The notes under the pieces are model-generated. The model made no database searches. It was not told where the DNA came from and saw nothing but the letters and a program-made list of their open reading frames with translations. The position numbers and the translations under genes are program-made. 64,000 bases of DNA, from NCBI GenBank assembly GCA_024277855.1, contig JAJRUJ010000075.1, positions 30,401 to 94,400 on the forward strand, read 5' to 3'. How positions within the stretch are numbered: the stretch's first letter is position 1; the number at the start of each line of letters is the position of its first letter. This DNA comes from Candidatus Zixiibacteriota bacterium. Its GTDB lineage: Bacteria > Zixibacteria > MSB-5A5 > WJJR01 > JAJRUJ01. Positions 9,051-19,871 of this stretch are shown piece by piece.

Positions 9051-9284
9051 TTACTCGCCGTCGTCACCGATTGATTCATTGGGGCAGCCGTCCATCGCCT
9101 CTTTACAGGCCTCGAGTTCCTCGTCGTTTTCCGGCTGCTTATAGACGTACGCATGGTCTTCATCGTCATCCATTTTGAAATTGTCCTCGGCTACCGTGAT
9201 ACAAACTTGGCAGGCATCACAGGTTGAATCCACATAGAATTTTCCGGGGACATTTTCCGGTTGCTTGTCCTCGCGGTCGGCCAT
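9051..9284 (-). CDS. Small single-cluster ferredoxin ([3Fe-4S]/[4Fe-4S] type)
   Basis: FYVDSTCDACQVCITVAEDNF...CKEAMDGCPNESI; SD ggaggtgag upstream. Confidence 0.9.
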   Translation of the reverse strand: MADREDKQPENVPGKFYVDSTCDACQVCITVAEDNFKMDDDEDHAYVYKQPENDEELEACKEAMDGCPNESIGDDGE

Positions 9285-9580
9285 GGTGTCTCACCTCCAT
9301 CGTACCGGCTGTCTCCGGCCGGGCTGGCCGGTACAGCGGACTTTCGATTGTAGAGTACATGTTTCCTTGTTGGTTTCTTCAGTTTAACTTCCCGAAAACC
9401 GTCGCATTTGGCTCAATAAGAGCCGCTAAACTCCGTTATTCGGGTTACATCGTCACCTACATACGCAGTTTGGCGGCGAGTGATGGTCAAATTAGGCCGG
9501 GCGATATCATTGTTTGTCGATATCTCGACCGATTTACCGGTTCGTCATGCGGGTCTTGTGTTTATTAACCAAAAACGGAT

Positions 9581-10861
9581 CTATATTCGAATGATCGTCT
9601 CGTTGCGTCCCGCGCCGGTGGAGACAATACCCACTTTCGCCCCGGCAAATTCTTCGATAAACGATAGATATTTTTGTGCAGTGGCCGGCAGGTCCTCATA
9701 GCGTGTACAGCCGCTGGTGGGTGTGCCGCGCCAGCCCGGCAGGGTGGTATATACCGGCGTAAACGATTCCAATTTAAACATATCCGGCGGCATATGCTCA
9801 ATCGTTTCGCTCCCGGAAGTGTAAGCGGTACACACGGGGATTCCGGCGAAATCGTCGAGGACGTCCAGTTTGGTAATTGCCAAATAATCCAGGCCGTTGA
9901 CGCGGACCGCATACCGCAGGGCGACCAGGTCCAGCCAGCCGCAGCGGCGCGGCCGCCCCGTAGTCGTGCCGAATTCATGGCCCGCCCGGCGCAGCCGCTC
10001 GCCGATTTCATCGTCCAATTCGGTCGGGAACGGCCCGTTACCCACCCGGGTGGCATAGGCCTTGGACACCCCGATATACTCATCTACCACTTTCGGTGAA
10101 ATCCCAAGCCCCGTAAACGCCCCACCGACTGTATTATTCGACGAGGTGCAGTACGGGTAGGTACCGAAATCGATATCCAGTAAAATCCCCTGCGCGCCTT
10201 CCAGCAGGATCGTCTTGCCGGCACGCCAGGCCTGGTCGAGCATCAGCGAGGCATCGGCCAGCATCGGCCGCAGCCGCTCGGAGAGTTGCAAAGCGTCAGC
10301 GACGATTTTTTCGGTGGTCAGTCCGGCCGCGGTGATCGCGTTATCGGTGCGATTGTTGATGTCGTCGACATTGACCTTGACGCGCCGGGTCAGGATTTCC
10401 CGGTCAAGCAGACAGGAGGCCCGAATTCCCTGTCGTGATATTTTGTCGGCGTAACTCGGCCCGATACCGCGCATGGTGGTGCCGATTGCCCCGACGCCGA
10501 GTCGTTGTTCATTGCTCTTTTCCAAAATTTTGTGATACGGCATGACCAGATGAGCCGACATTGAGACTTTGATTCGGCTCTCCAATGAAATCCCGCGTTT
10601 GGCGAGAGCGTCAATCTCCGCGAAAAGCTGGGGCAGGTCGAGCACCATCCCGTTGCCGATCACGCAGGTGATATGCGGATGTAAGACGCCGGTGGGGATC
10701 AGATGCAACGCGAATGTTTCATTCCCGATTTTAACCGTATGTCCGGCATTGGCCCCGCCGGAATACCGCGCGACGATGTCGGCCTGTTCGCTCAGGACAT
10801 CGACGATCTTTCCCTTGCCCTCATCGCCCCATTGGGCGCCGACTACACAGCGGTTGGCCAT
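9581..10861 (-). CDS. purA: Adenylosuccinate synthetase
   Basis: VVGAQWGDEGKGKIVDVL, GGANAGHT, IGTTMRGIGPSYADK, EGAQGILLDIDFGTYPYCTSSN, GWLDLVALRYA. Confidence 0.97.
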   Translation of the reverse strand: MANRCVVGAQWGDEGKGKIVDVLSEQADIVARYSGGANAGHTVKIGNETFALHLIPTGVLHPHITCVIGNGMVLDLPQLFAEIDALAKRGISLESRIKVSMSAHLVMPYHKILEKSNEQRLGVGAIGTTMRGIGPSYADKISRQGIRASCLLDREILTRRVKVNVDDINNRTDNAITAAGLTTEKIVADALQLSERLRPMLADASLMLDQAWRAGKTILLEGAQGILLDIDFGTYPYCTSSNNTVGGAFTGLGISPKVVDEYIGVSKAYATRVGNGPFPTELDDEIGERLRRAGHEFGTTTGRPRRCGWLDLVALRYAVRVNGLDYLAITKLDVLDDFAGIPVCTAYTSGSETIEHMPPDMFKLESFTPVYTTLPGWRGTPTSGCTRYEDLPATAQKYLSFIEEFAGAKVGIVSTGAGRNETIIRI

Positions 10862-10877
10862 GCGTTTTCCCCCGACA

Positions 10878-11444
10878 TCAAGTATTAGTTCTTATCCAGC
10901 TTAACACTTCGTTTTTTCCGATTTTCTTTGTGGCCGAGAACCAAACCGGTTTTGGGCCGTTGGTCAAAATCGAGGTGAATTCGCGCAACGACTTCTGCCG
11001 GCCGTTACCGGAAAGTTTATCCGCCTTGGTCAGCACCGGTAAATATGGCCGCCCCCATCGGCGTAGCCAGGCCCACCAGGCAAGATCCACCGCATCGGGT
11101 TTCCGCCGGCAGTCGAACAGGCAAACCAGTGCCTGGGGAATGTCGGGCCGGGCCAGATAGGCCTCGGTTAATTTTGACCAGGCATCCCGCTGGGTTTTCG
11201 ATACTTTGGCAAAGCCATATCCCGGCAGGTCGACAAAATAGTATTTCTCGTCGAGTAAAAACAAGTTCAGACAGCGGGTTTTGCCGGGTGTGCCGGATAC
11301 CTTGGCGAGTTTTTTCCGGCCGGTGAGGATGTTGAGCATCGTCGATTTGCCCACATTCGACCGGCCGGCAAACGCGATCTGCGGCCGGCCGTCGGACGGC
11401 ATCTCTTTCAGATCGTAGATCCCTTTGACGAATACCGCTTCCAT
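10878..11444 (-). CDS. engB: Ribosome biogenesis GTPase EngB/YihA/YsxC
   Basis: QIAFAGRSNVGKSTMLNILTGRKKLAKVSGTPGKTRCLN, VDLPGYGFAKV, LTKADKL. Confidence 0.95.
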   Translation of the reverse strand: MEAVFVKGIYDLKEMPSDGRPQIAFAGRSNVGKSTMLNILTGRKKLAKVSGTPGKTRCLNLFLLDEKYYFVDLPGYGFAKVSKTQRDAWSKLTEAYLARPDIPQALVCLFDCRRKPDAVDLAWWAWLRRWGRPYLPVLTKADKLSGNGRQKSLREFTSILTNGPKPVWFSATKKIGKNEVLSWIRTNT

Positions 11445-11523
11445 CGGTCGTTCTATCCGGTATCAGACTCGCATCTCATTCCCGGTCACACCACACCATT
11501 GTGCGGGCAGGCCCACTGGGTGA

Positions 11524-12804
11524 TCAGGCGGACTTTTTGGATTGTCTCTTGGCGTATTTGATTTTCGGCGGTCCCTCGCCGTGAACGACGTCAGCGGTAA
11601 CCACTACGCGGACAACATTGGCTTTCGACGGGATGTCGTACATGATATCCAGCATCGTCCGTTCCAGAATCGAGCGCAGACCGCGCGCACCCGTTTTATA
11701 TTTCCGGGCCTTCTCGACGACAACCTCCAGCGCCTCATCGGTAAATTCGAGGTCGACATCTTCCATCTTCAACAGTGTTTGATACTGTTTAAGCACCGCG
11801 TTTTCCGGCTTGGTCAGGATGGTCAAAAGGGCGTCTTTGTCAAGGTCTTCCAGCGCCGCGGCTACCGGCAGCCGTCCGACCAACTCGGGAATCAGCCCGT
11901 AACTGAGCAGGTCTTCGGCCTCGACCTGCGTCAGAATTTCCGCATCGGATAAATTTGTCGTTTGGGTGGCTTCCGTGTTGAAACCGACATGTTTTTTGCC
12001 CAGCCGCCGCTTGATGATCTTATCCAGCCCGACAAACGCCCCGCCGCAAATAAAAAGAATGTTGCGGGTGTCCAGTTTGATGTACGATTGCTCGGGGTGT
12101 TTGCGGCCGCCTTTAGGCGGGACATTGGCCACGGTTCCTTCCAGGATTTTCAACAATGCCTGCTGTACCCCTTCGCCGGAAACATCGCGGGTAATCGAGG
12201 GGTTGGCGTCTTTGCGGGCAATTTTATCCAACTCATCGATATAAATAATCCCCCGCTCGGCACGTTTCTGCTGGTAGTCGGCGGACTGCAGCAGCCGCAC
12301 CAGAATATTTTCCACATCTTCACCGACATACCCCGCCTCGGTGAGCACCGTAGCATCGGCAATACAAAACGGGACTTTCAACATCCGCGCCAGGGTCTGG
12401 GCGATCAGGGTTTTACCCGTGCCCGTCGAACCCAACAGGAGAATATTCGATTTATCCAACTCGATTTTCTCCTGCCACTCGGGGAAGAAAACCCGCTTGT
12501 AGTGATTATAGACCGCCACCGACACGGTCTTTTTGGCCTGTTGTTGACCGATCACGTGCCGGTCCAGGAAGGCGGTGATTTCGACCGGTGTGGGGAGTTT
12601 TTCCTTATTCAGGTCTTCAGCCGGTTCACTCTGGTCGGGAATTTGCAGAAGTTCGTAGCAGGTCGTGACACATTCGTCGCAGATCAATGCGCCAAGACCG
12701 GAAAACATTTTCCGGGCTTTGGCCGGCTCGCGACCGCAAAACGAACAGCGGTCCTTGAAAAACGCATCTTTGTCGACCGGCTTGCGCGGCTTTTTCCCCG
12801 CCAT
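11524..12804 (-). CDS. clpX: ATP-dependent Clp protease ATP-binding subunit ClpX (start MAGKKPRK...)
   Basis: N-terminal zinc-binding domain [27 protein letters not shown], Walker [29 protein letters not shown], Walker [11 protein letters not shown]. Confidence 0.97.
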   Translation of the reverse strand: MAGKKPRKPVDKDAFFKDRCSFCGREPAKARKMFSGLGALICDECVTTCYELLQIPDQSEPAEDLNKEKLPTPVEITAFLDRHVIGQQQAKKTVSVAVYNHYKRVFFPEWQEKIELDKSNILLLGSTGTGKTLIAQTLARMLKVPFCIADATVLTEAGYVGEDVENILVRLLQSADYQQKRAERGIIYIDELDKIARKDANPSITRDVSGEGVQQALLKILEGTVANVPPKGGRKHPEQSYIKLDTRNILFICGGAFVGLDKIIKRRLGKKHVGFNTEATQTTNLSDAEILTQVEAEDLLSYGLIPELVGRLPVAAALEDLDKDALLTILTKPENAVLKQYQTLLKMEDVDLEFTDEALEVVVEKARKYKTGARGLRSILERTMLDIMYDIPSKANVVRVVVTADVVHGEGPPKIKYAKRQSKKSA

Positions 12805-12892
12805 GGAGCTTTCCTTTCCTGAGACTGCACATACAAAGGGCCGGAAATCATTCCGGCCCGATGGTTCTTTTATGCAAGTCAATATACGCCGA

Positions 12893-13489
12893 TTAAGATT
12901 CCGGCGAAACCTTCTTTTCATACACCTTGTCGATTATGCCATACTCCTTGGCATGCTCGGCGGACATAAAGAAGTTGCGGTCGGTGTCTTTTTCCACGGT
13001 GGCCAGGTCCTGTCCGGTATGCTTGACCAGGATCTTGTTCAACTGGTCTTTAAGCTCAAGCAATTCCTTGGCGTGGATTTCGATGTCCGAAACCTGTCCC
13101 TGGACCCCGCCCCACGGCTGGTGAATCATCACCCGGGCATTGGCCAGTGCCGCACGTTTCCCCTCGGCACCGGCGGTCAGCAGGATTGCACCCATCGAAG
13201 CGGCCATCCCCACGCAGGTTGTGGCGACATTCGCTTTGATAAATTGCATCGTATCGTAAATTGCCAGCCCGGCCGTAACCGACCCGCCGGGGGAATTGAT
13301 ATACAAAAAGATATCTTTTTCCGGGTCCTCGGCCTCCAGAAACAACAACTGGGCGACAATCAGGTTGGCGACATTGTCGTCGATTGGGCTGCCCAAAAAG
13401 ATGATCCGGTCTTTTAACAACCGCGAATAGATATCATAAGCCCGTTCGGCGCGGCCGGTTTGCTCGACGACCATCGGGATCAACGGCAT
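12893..13489 (-). CDS. clpP: ATP-dependent Clp protease proteolytic subunit ClpP
   Basis: [71 protein letters not shown]. Confidence 0.98.
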   Translation of the reverse strand: MPLIPMVVEQTGRAERAYDIYSRLLKDRIIFLGSPIDDNVANLIVAQLLFLEAEDPEKDIFLYINSPGGSVTAGLAIYDTMQFIKANVATTCVGMAASMGAILLTAGAEGKRAALANARVMIHQPWGGVQGQVSDIEIHAKELLELKDQLNKILVKHTGQDLATVEKDTDRNFFMSAEHAKEYGIIDKVYEKKVSPES

Positions 13490-13516
13490 GTATGTTCTCC
13501 TTTACCTTTGTGTCGC

Positions 13517-14809
13517 TTACGGTTTGACGATCCGCGAGGTGAGCGTCCGTTGCTCATCCTCGGTCTCGGCATTGTCGATCAGAAAATCCAGCACCTTCTG
13601 TTCCAGTAACTCGGCGCGGACTTTCTCATCGTCCATCGGTTCCTGTTTACCTGTATCGGACTGTCGACGCGATTCCTCGAACACTTTCCTGATTGCGGCC
13701 AATTCATCGCTGGAGACCGAGATATTTTCGGCCTTGGCGACTTCGTGCATGATAAAATCCCAGCGGAACTGCTCTTCGGCCATCGGCTGGAATTCGGCCC
13801 GGACTTTTTCTTCGTCGAGCGGCTGACCGTCCGGGCTGCCGAAGGTCTTAAGTCGATCGACAACCGACTGCAAATATTCGTCTATTAAAGCAGGCGGCAC
13901 CTCGAATTTATTATTCTCGACTACGGCCTTGCGGACCTGTTCGGTCAGGTCCTTGCGGCTGTCCTGCTGGACCTTGCGCTCCAAGTCGAGGCGCACCTTA
14001 CCGCGAAGATCGTCAAGCCCCTCGAACGGTCCCAGACTCTTGGCGAACTCATCATCCACCGCCGGGAGTTTTTTCTCCCGGATCGATTTGACCCAGGCGC
14101 GATAGCGTACGGTATTCCCGGCAAAATCCGGCTGGGGATGATTAGGCGGGTAGGTTACCTCAATTTCTTTTCCTTCGCCGATTTTCATCTGGGGCAGGTC
14201 TTTGAAAAATTCCGGCGCACAGCGGTCTTCGGCCAAATCGATGACCTGGTCGGTGAATTTCTCCGTTTTGAGCCGGTTAAATTTATCGCTGATTTTCTGC
14301 AGGTCGCAGACAACCACATCCCCGGTCTGTACCGGCCGGGTCACGTCAATCTGCTCGGCCTTAACCTCCCGAAACTGGTCGATCGTACGGTCAACGTCCT
14401 CGTCGGTAACTTCATATACCTGCCGCTTCAAATTCAGCCCTTTGTAATCGGTAATTTCGACTTCGGGGCGGACAGTGATTTCGACTTTGAACGTGAACGG
14501 CTGGTTCTTCTCAAAAACAACGTCGCTGATCGCCGGGTCGCCCAAGGGGGTCAACTTGTTCTCTTTAACCGCGTGTTCGTAAGCGCCGGGCAGGAGTTGT
14601 TCGAGAGTTTCCTGACGGATTTGCGAACCATAGCGGGCGCGCACCATTTCAATCGGCGCTTTCCCCTGTCGAAATCCGGGAATTTCGGCCTGTTTTTTAT
14701 ACCCCTGGGTCACGGTGGCAAATGTCTCGTCGACGACCGTGCTGGGAACCTCGACTTCCAGCACCCGCACCCAGCCTTCTTTTTCGGTGATCTTAACCTG
14801 TGTTTCCAT
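13517..14809 (-). CDS. tig: Trigger factor (start METQVKITEKEG...)
   Basis: VPGFRQGKAP-type motif (IPGFRQGKAPIEMVRARYG), PPNHPQPDFAGNTVRYRAWVKSIREKKLPAVDDEFAKSLG; tig-clpP-clpX order. Confidence 0.93.
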   Translation of the reverse strand: METQVKITEKEGWVRVLEVEVPSTVVDETFATVTQGYKKQAEIPGFRQGKAPIEMVRARYGSQIRQETLEQLLPGAYEHAVKENKLTPLGDPAISDVVFEKNQPFTFKVEITVRPEVEITDYKGLNLKRQVYEVTDEDVDRTIDQFREVKAEQIDVTRPVQTGDVVVCDLQKISDKFNRLKTEKFTDQVIDLAEDRCAPEFFKDLPQMKIGEGKEIEVTYPPNHPQPDFAGNTVRYRAWVKSIREKKLPAVDDEFAKSLGPFEGLDDLRGKVRLDLERKVQQDSRKDLTEQVRKAVVENNKFEVPPALIDEYLQSVVDRLKTFGSPDGQPLDEEKVRAEFQPMAEEQFRWDFIMHEVAKAENISVSSDELAAIRKVFEESRRQSDTGKQEPMDDEKVRAELLEQKVLDFLIDNAETEDEQRTLTSRIVKP

Positions 14810-14954
14810 TACGTTGTGCTCCCGCCCGCCGGGCGTTTCCGAGCCGCCTGATCTTCCCGTCATCGCCGAAGTATGCGGTGTGACGGTTTTCTCACAATAT
14901 GTTTAGCTTACGCCTGTATCATCGGTCCGCTTGACAAAACCCTTGCGTCAAAAT

Positions 14955-15035
14955 GCGAAAGGGGGGATTTGAACCCCCATGGGTTACCCCACTGGATCCT
15001 AAGTCCAGCGCGTCTGCCAATTCCGCCACTTTCGC
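14955..15035 (-). tRNA. tRNA-Leu (anticodon TAG)
   Basis: Reverse complement GCGAAAGTGGCGGAATTGGCAGACGCGCTGGA-CTTAGGA-TCCAG...GGGGGTTCAAATCCCCC..CTTTCGC; 7-bp acceptor stem, anticodon loop CTTAGGA, T-loop TTCAAAT; no encoded CCA. Confidence 0.93.
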
Positions 15036-15130
15036 GCCCTTTAATTTACGCCGGCGCCAGACGCCGGCATGCCCCGGCAGGCAACACCCTCCGGGGCAAC
15101 AGGGGAATCAACAGAAACTCCGATTCTCGG

Positions 15131-16420
15131 TCAAGCGATATGTGGCGATGATTCACGGGATTGGGTCGACAGATATCGGCCCACCACGCCTGTCAGCAGT
15201 ACCCCGCCAAAAAATACGTACGACACCGGCCATGTAATTCCCTTTGCTGCCAGGGGGAAGATATCGAAATAATTGCTAATGAGAATGAATGATACGGTTG
15301 CGGGGATAAGCAGCGAACCGGAATAGTTTCGCTCACTGTCGGTAAATTCGCGATAGAGCCAGACAAAGACGAACAACGCCGGGGCAAAATGATGCTCCCA
15401 GGCAATTGGCGAGATCAATGTTGTGACCAGCCAGGCGAACCCGAATATTCCCACCGTGAACCCTGTCTGCCGTCGCATTCGCCAGGCCAGAATCATTGCC
15501 CCGAAATAGGTTAACCCGCCCGCGATGATCGTCCAGCTCTGTACCAGCGTTGATTGCGGTGCAATGCCGAACTGGTCAATCGGTGTGGCCAAAAACATCC
15601 GATTGAACAATCCATTAAACGATTGATTCGGATAATAAGCATAGCCCGACGATATCGCCGGGATCATCCTGGTCAGGTAATCGAGATGGTTTCCGATTCC
15701 GGCATAGACTACGGAAATCGCCAGTAGAATGCCCCCGGTGCCCAAGGCCCAGAATACCATCTTTCGCGAACTCCAGAACATCAGCGGCAGGATGAGCACG
15801 AGCTGTGGTTTGACCGCCATTGCTACAGCCAGGGCAATTCCGGCCGGGCCGGGCTTCTCTCTTTGGAGTCCCACCCAGCAAAACCCCAGGAGGCAGGTCA
15901 CCGGCAAGGTCGCCTGGTTTAACTGCACCGCTCTCAGCAGGGGATAAAAACAAATCACCGCGACAGCCAATCCCAGGGAATGCCGCCACGACAGTCTTGT
16001 CCGGTATGACAAAAATGACATGAGCAACAGGTACACCAAACCGTAAAAAATCCGATTGAACAGGGAGATTCCCCGGAACATATTTTCGCGCTCAAGACCG
16101 ATAAACGGTCGATACATCAACGCGGCGATCGGCGGATAAATAAATGCCGGGCCGCCGGTCATTGCCGGGTCATACAAACGCGCACGCGAATCCTTTGCCA
16201 GCGCCCCGGCCGCCCTGATACTCGGCCAGGGATCACTGAAATGCTGCAAATTGAATTCCATCACCGATCGCATCGCCTGCAGCCGGGTATCTGCGTACGG
16301 TGATTGCGAGACCTGGAATATCGAGAGCCCAACCCCCAACAGGCAAGCCAGCAAACTCAGCCTCAGCGCATATCGGGAGACGGGGCGTGATATGGTGCCG
16401 ACGCGCATGGTGTCCTTCAT
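15131..16420 (-). CDS. Polytopic membrane protein, GT87-like (DUF2029) glycosyltransferase family
   Basis: Many TM segments; FIYPPIAALMYRPF, AVAMAVKPQLVLILPLMF, ISPIAWEHHFAPAL motifs typical of GT87 mannosyltransferase-like proteins. Confidence 0.7.
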   Translation of the reverse strand: MKDTMRVGTISRPVSRYALRLSLLACLLGVGLSIFQVSQSPYADTRLQAMRSVMEFNLQHFSDPWPSIRAAGALAKDSRARLYDPAMTGGPAFIYPPIAALMYRPFIGLERENMFRGISLFNRIFYGLVYLLLMSFLSYRTRLSWRHSLGLAVAVICFYPLLRAVQLNQATLPVTCLLGFCWVGLQREKPGPAGIALAVAMAVKPQLVLILPLMFWSSRKMVFWALGTGGILLAISVVYAGIGNHLDYLTRMIPAISSGYAYYPNQSFNGLFNRMFLATPIDQFGIAPQSTLVQSWTIIAGGLTYFGAMILAWRMRRQTGFTVGIFGFAWLVTTLISPIAWEHHFAPALFVFVWLYREFTDSERNYSGSLLIPATVSFILISNYFDIFPLAAKGITWPVSYVFFGGVLLTGVVGRYLSTQSRESSPHIA

Positions 16421-16702
16421 ACCATTAATCTATATCGATCTGCCCGGCGCGCTGACAATTTCCCCGCCGTTTTCAGTCTGGCCCGTAGTCTGCCCGAGGA
16501 ATTGACAGGGGGGGAGTACAAACAAGACTTAATTTGTTATCAAACAATCAATAACGGGTCAGGCAACTATTGCCATCCCGGTTGGTTTTGGACAAAAATC
16601 GGTTGTCTGGCGAGGTAAAATAACTATATTGGAAGGTTTGTAGAAGTGCCGGACGCACAACATATTAGTCGGGCCTAACCCAAAGGTGACAGACGAACAA
16701 TT

Positions 16703-18553
16703 ATGGTAAAGAATTTAAAACCCGAAGACATCAATGTCATCCTCGCGACCGACTGCGGGTCGACCACCACCAAAGCGGTCCTGATCGAAAAACGCGACGG
16801 TGAGTATCGCCTGATCGTACGCGGCGAGGCCCCCACCACGGTTGAAGCGCCTTTTGAAGATGTGACGATGGGTGTGCTCAACGCGGTGGGTGAAGTCGAA
16901 GAAATCTCCGGTCGCAAACTGCTGGATGATGACGGCAGGATCATCAGTCCGGCCAACGGCACCACCGGTACCGACATTTACATTTCGACGTCGTCGGCCG
17001 GGGGCGGTTTGCAGATGATGGTGGCCGGGGTGGTTCGTTCAATGACCGCCGAATCGGCCGAGCGCGCCGCGTTGGGCGCCGGTTCAATCGTGATGGACGT
17101 TATCGCTTCCAACGATAAGCGGCTGCCCCACGAACAGATCGAACGCATCCGTCTCCTCCGCCCCGATATGATCCTACTCTCCGGCGGTATCGACGGTGGT
17201 ACTACTACGCATGTTGTCGAAATCGCCGAATTGATTTCCGCCGCCGATCCCCGGCCGCGACTTGGTTCGGGTTACAAACTGCCCGTAATCTATGCCGGGA
17301 ACGTCGAGGCCCGCCCGGCGATTACCGAGGCGCTCGCGGATAAAACCGACCTCTCGATTGTCGACAACCTCCGGCCGGTTCTCGAACGGGAAAACCTGTT
17401 GCCCGCCCGCGAAAAAATCCACGATCTGTTTATGGAACATGTGATGGCCCAGGCCCCGGGATACTCCAGATTGATGTCCTGGGCCGATGCGCCGATTATG
17501 CCGACTCCCGGCGCGGTAGGCTCGATTATCAAGACCATTGCCGACCTCGAGGGAATCGAGGCGGTCGGCGTCGATATCGGCGGGGCGACCACCGATGTGT
17601 TTTCGGTCTTCCAGGGGGTCTTCAATCGGACCGTGTCGGCCAACCTCGGAATGAGTTATTCGGTCTCCAATGTTTTCGCCGAAGCCGGTGTGCCCAACGT
17701 GATGCGCTGGGTGCCGTTTGACATGGACGAACGCGACCTGCGCAACCGGGTCAAAAATAAAATGATCCGGCCCACCACTATTCCGCAATCGATGCAGGAG
17801 TTGGTTTTCGAGCAGGCCATTGCCAAGGAAGCCCTCCGCTTGGCCTTTATTCAGCATAAATCGTTTGCCACGATGCTTAAGGGTGTCCAGCAGCAGCGCA
17901 CGATTGCCGATGCTTTCGAGCAGACAACTTCCGGCGGAACCCTGGTCAACATGATGACTTTAAATATGTTGATCGGTTCGGGCGGCGTACTTTCCCACGC
18001 TCCCCGCCGCAACCAGGCGGCGCTGATGATGATCGACGCTTTCCAGCCCGAGGGAATCACCCGGCTGGCGGTCGACTCGATCTTCATGATGCCGCAGCTC
18101 GGTGTTTTAGCCGAGGTTCACCAGGCGGCGGCGACCGAAGTGTTCAATAAAGATTGTCTGATCCATCTTGGTACCTGTATCTGTCCGGTCGGCGCGTTGA
18201 AAAAGGGCACAGGCCCGGTGATGAATTATTCCATCGACCTGCCTGAAGGAACGCAGTCCGGCACACTCGAATACGGTCAGATGAAGATGTTTAAACTCGG
18301 CATGGATGAGAAAACCAGTCTCCCGCACGAGGTCAATGCGGTATTTGAACCCGAACGTAATTTTGACCTTGGCGCGGGCAAAGGGCATAAAATCGAAACA
18401 ACAATTTCCGGCGGGGTGGTCGGGATCATCCTCGACGGCCGCGGGCGGCCGTTCTCACCGCCGAAAGACAACGCGACACGCGTAGCCAAACTCAAAGAGT
18501 GGATGGCCGAGTTGGAAGTCTATCCGACCGAGGCGCTGGCAAAACTGACTTAG
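16703..18553 (+). CDS. Glutamate mutase-associated MutL/GlmL-like ATPase
   Basis: ILATDCGSTTTKAVLIEK, GGLQMMVAGVVRSMTAESAERAALGAGSIVMDV, VGVDIGGATTDVFSVF: GlmL/MutL family actin-like ATPase motifs. Confidence 0.88.
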   Translation: MVKNLKPEDINVILATDCGSTTTKAVLIEKRDGEYRLIVRGEAPTTVEAPFEDVTMGVLNAVGEVEEISGRKLLDDDGRIISPANGTTGTDIYISTSSAGGGLQMMVAGVVRSMTAESAERAALGAGSIVMDVIASNDKRLPHEQIERIRLLRPDMILLSGGIDGGTTTHVVEIAELISAADPRPRLGSGYKLPVIYAGNVEARPAITEALADKTDLSIVDNLRPVLERENLLPAREKIHDLFMEHVMAQAPGYSRLMSWADAPIMPTPGAVGSIIKTIADLEGIEAVGVDIGGATTDVFSVFQGVFNRTVSANLGMSYSVSNVFAEAGVPNVMRWVPFDMDERDLRNRVKNKMIRPTTIPQSMQELVFEQAIAKEALRLAFIQHKSFATMLKGVQQQRTIADAFEQTTSGGTLVNMMTLNMLIGSGGVLSHAPRRNQAALMMIDAFQPEGITRLAVDSIFMMPQLGVLAEVHQAAATEVFNKDCLIHLGTCICPVGALKKGTGPVMNYSIDLPEGTQSGTLEYGQMKMFKLGMDEKTSLPHEVNAVFEPERNFDLGAGKGHKIETTISGGVVGIILDGRGRPFSPPKDNATRVAKLKEWMAELEVYPTEALAKLT

Positions 18554-18599
18554 GAGTGATACTCCCAAAGAGCTTACGCTCGTAAATTAAGGTGGTAGG

Positions 18600-19871
18600 T
18601 TGGTGTCGGGAAATTATTTTGGGAAGTACCATATTTTCCGCGATCCCGTACATGGATTTATTGAGGTATACGACCGTGAACTGGACATCATCAATACTAA
18701 AGCGTTTCAGCGTTTAAGGAGGATCAAACAATTAGCCTTAACGCATTACGTCTATCACGGTGCTAACCATACGAGGTTTGGACATTCAATAGGAGTAATG
18801 GCGGTTTCGGATCGTATATTTCAGATTGTTACACACAAGGACAAATATAATAAAAAAGTATTGCATTGGACAAAAACACCTGTAGAAGTAAGAAAGAGAA
18901 GAGTGCTTCTTCGTTTGGTGGCTCTCTTACATGACGTTGGACACACACCATTTTCTCATGTTGGCGAAAAATTCCTGCCGGGTGGAATAAATCATGAAGA
19001 TTTCACAGCAAAAGTCATCAGGGAGGATGGTGAAATTGGGCAAATTATTGATGAAGTTGAGAAAAATGAGGGTGTAGGAAGAGAGGATTTGGCTCAGTTT
19101 TTTGAGGGTAGGAAGCCAGATCAATTAATTCAACAAATTTGTATGGGCCCTTTGGATGCTGATAAAATAGACTATTTACATCGAGATTCACTTTTCGCTG
19201 GAGTGCATTATGGGAAATTCGATTATGAGCGTCTTATCCATAAAATGTGTGTCGTACTCCACAAGGAGAATGGGGATCCGACAATAGCAGTAGAGGAGGG
19301 TGGGGAGCACGCAGCAGAGGCGATGATTATGGCAAGGTTTTCAATGTTTCAACAAGTGTATTTTAACCGTACAAGGAGGATTTACGATAAGCACTTACAA
19401 AATTTTATACATGAGACCTTGGAGGATGGGGCTTTCCCACGCGATGTGGAAGAATTCATGAAATTCGATGACGCCTATTTTGAAAGTCATTTTTCGCGGG
19501 CCAACAAAGGGGACGATCTTTCTTATTCTTTTAGAGCGCTGGCATTTAGAGAGCATTTTAAAGCTGTGAGACACACCGCAAAATACCCCGTGCCGATTGA
19601 AGTGAGACTCTTTCGAAAAAATTTTGAAGAATTAAAATCAAAGTATTCAGATTTAATTCTTGACGATGCAACTCAGGCACCTCACAATTGGGAAGAAGAG
19701 GACAAGGTCATTTTCATTGAGTTGAAAGATGGAAGCGACATAAAGGATTTGGAGAGCTTTGGAACATATTTGACTTCGATAAAACCGATAAGGAAACATA
19801 GAATATACTCACCGCCCGGCGAAACCTTTGCTAAAGTACAAAAGGAATGTGAGGCAAAGAAATGGAAGTGA
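18600..19871 (+). CDS. HD-domain phosphohydrolase, SAMHD1/YwfO-like (putative dNTPase); start TTG 18600 or GTG 18603
   Basis: H..HD..D signature: ANHTRFGHSIGVMAVS, RLVALLHDVGHTPFSHVGE, GPLDADKIDYLHRDSLFAGVHYGKFDYERLI. Visibly AT-richer than its neighbours. Confidence 0.88.
   Translation: MVSGNYFGKYHIFRDPVHGFIEVYDRELDIINTKAFQRLRRIKQLALTHYVYHGANHTRFGHSIGVMAVSDRIFQIVTHKDKYNKKVLHWTKTPVEVRKRRVLLRLVALLHDVGHTPFSHVGEKFLPGGINHEDFTAKVIREDGEIGQIIDEVEKNEGVGREDLAQFFEGRKPDQLIQQICMGPLDADKIDYLHRDSLFAGVHYGKFDYERLIHKMCVVLHKENGDPTIAVEEGGEHAAEAMIMARFSMFQQVYFNRTRRIYDKHLQNFIHETLEDGAFPRDVEEFMKFDDAYFESHFSRANKGDDLSYSFRALAFREHFKAVRHTAKYPVPIEVRLFRKNFEELKSKYSDLILDDATQAPHNWEEEDKVIFIELKDGSDIKDLESFGTYLTSIKPIRKHRIYSPPGETFAKVQKECEAKKWK

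Noticed and set aside
12838-12861. GGGCCGGAAATCATTCCGGCCC hairpin between clpP and clpX as a terminator
   Set aside because: No convincing T-tract on the minus strand and the two genes are normally co-expressed; left uncalled.
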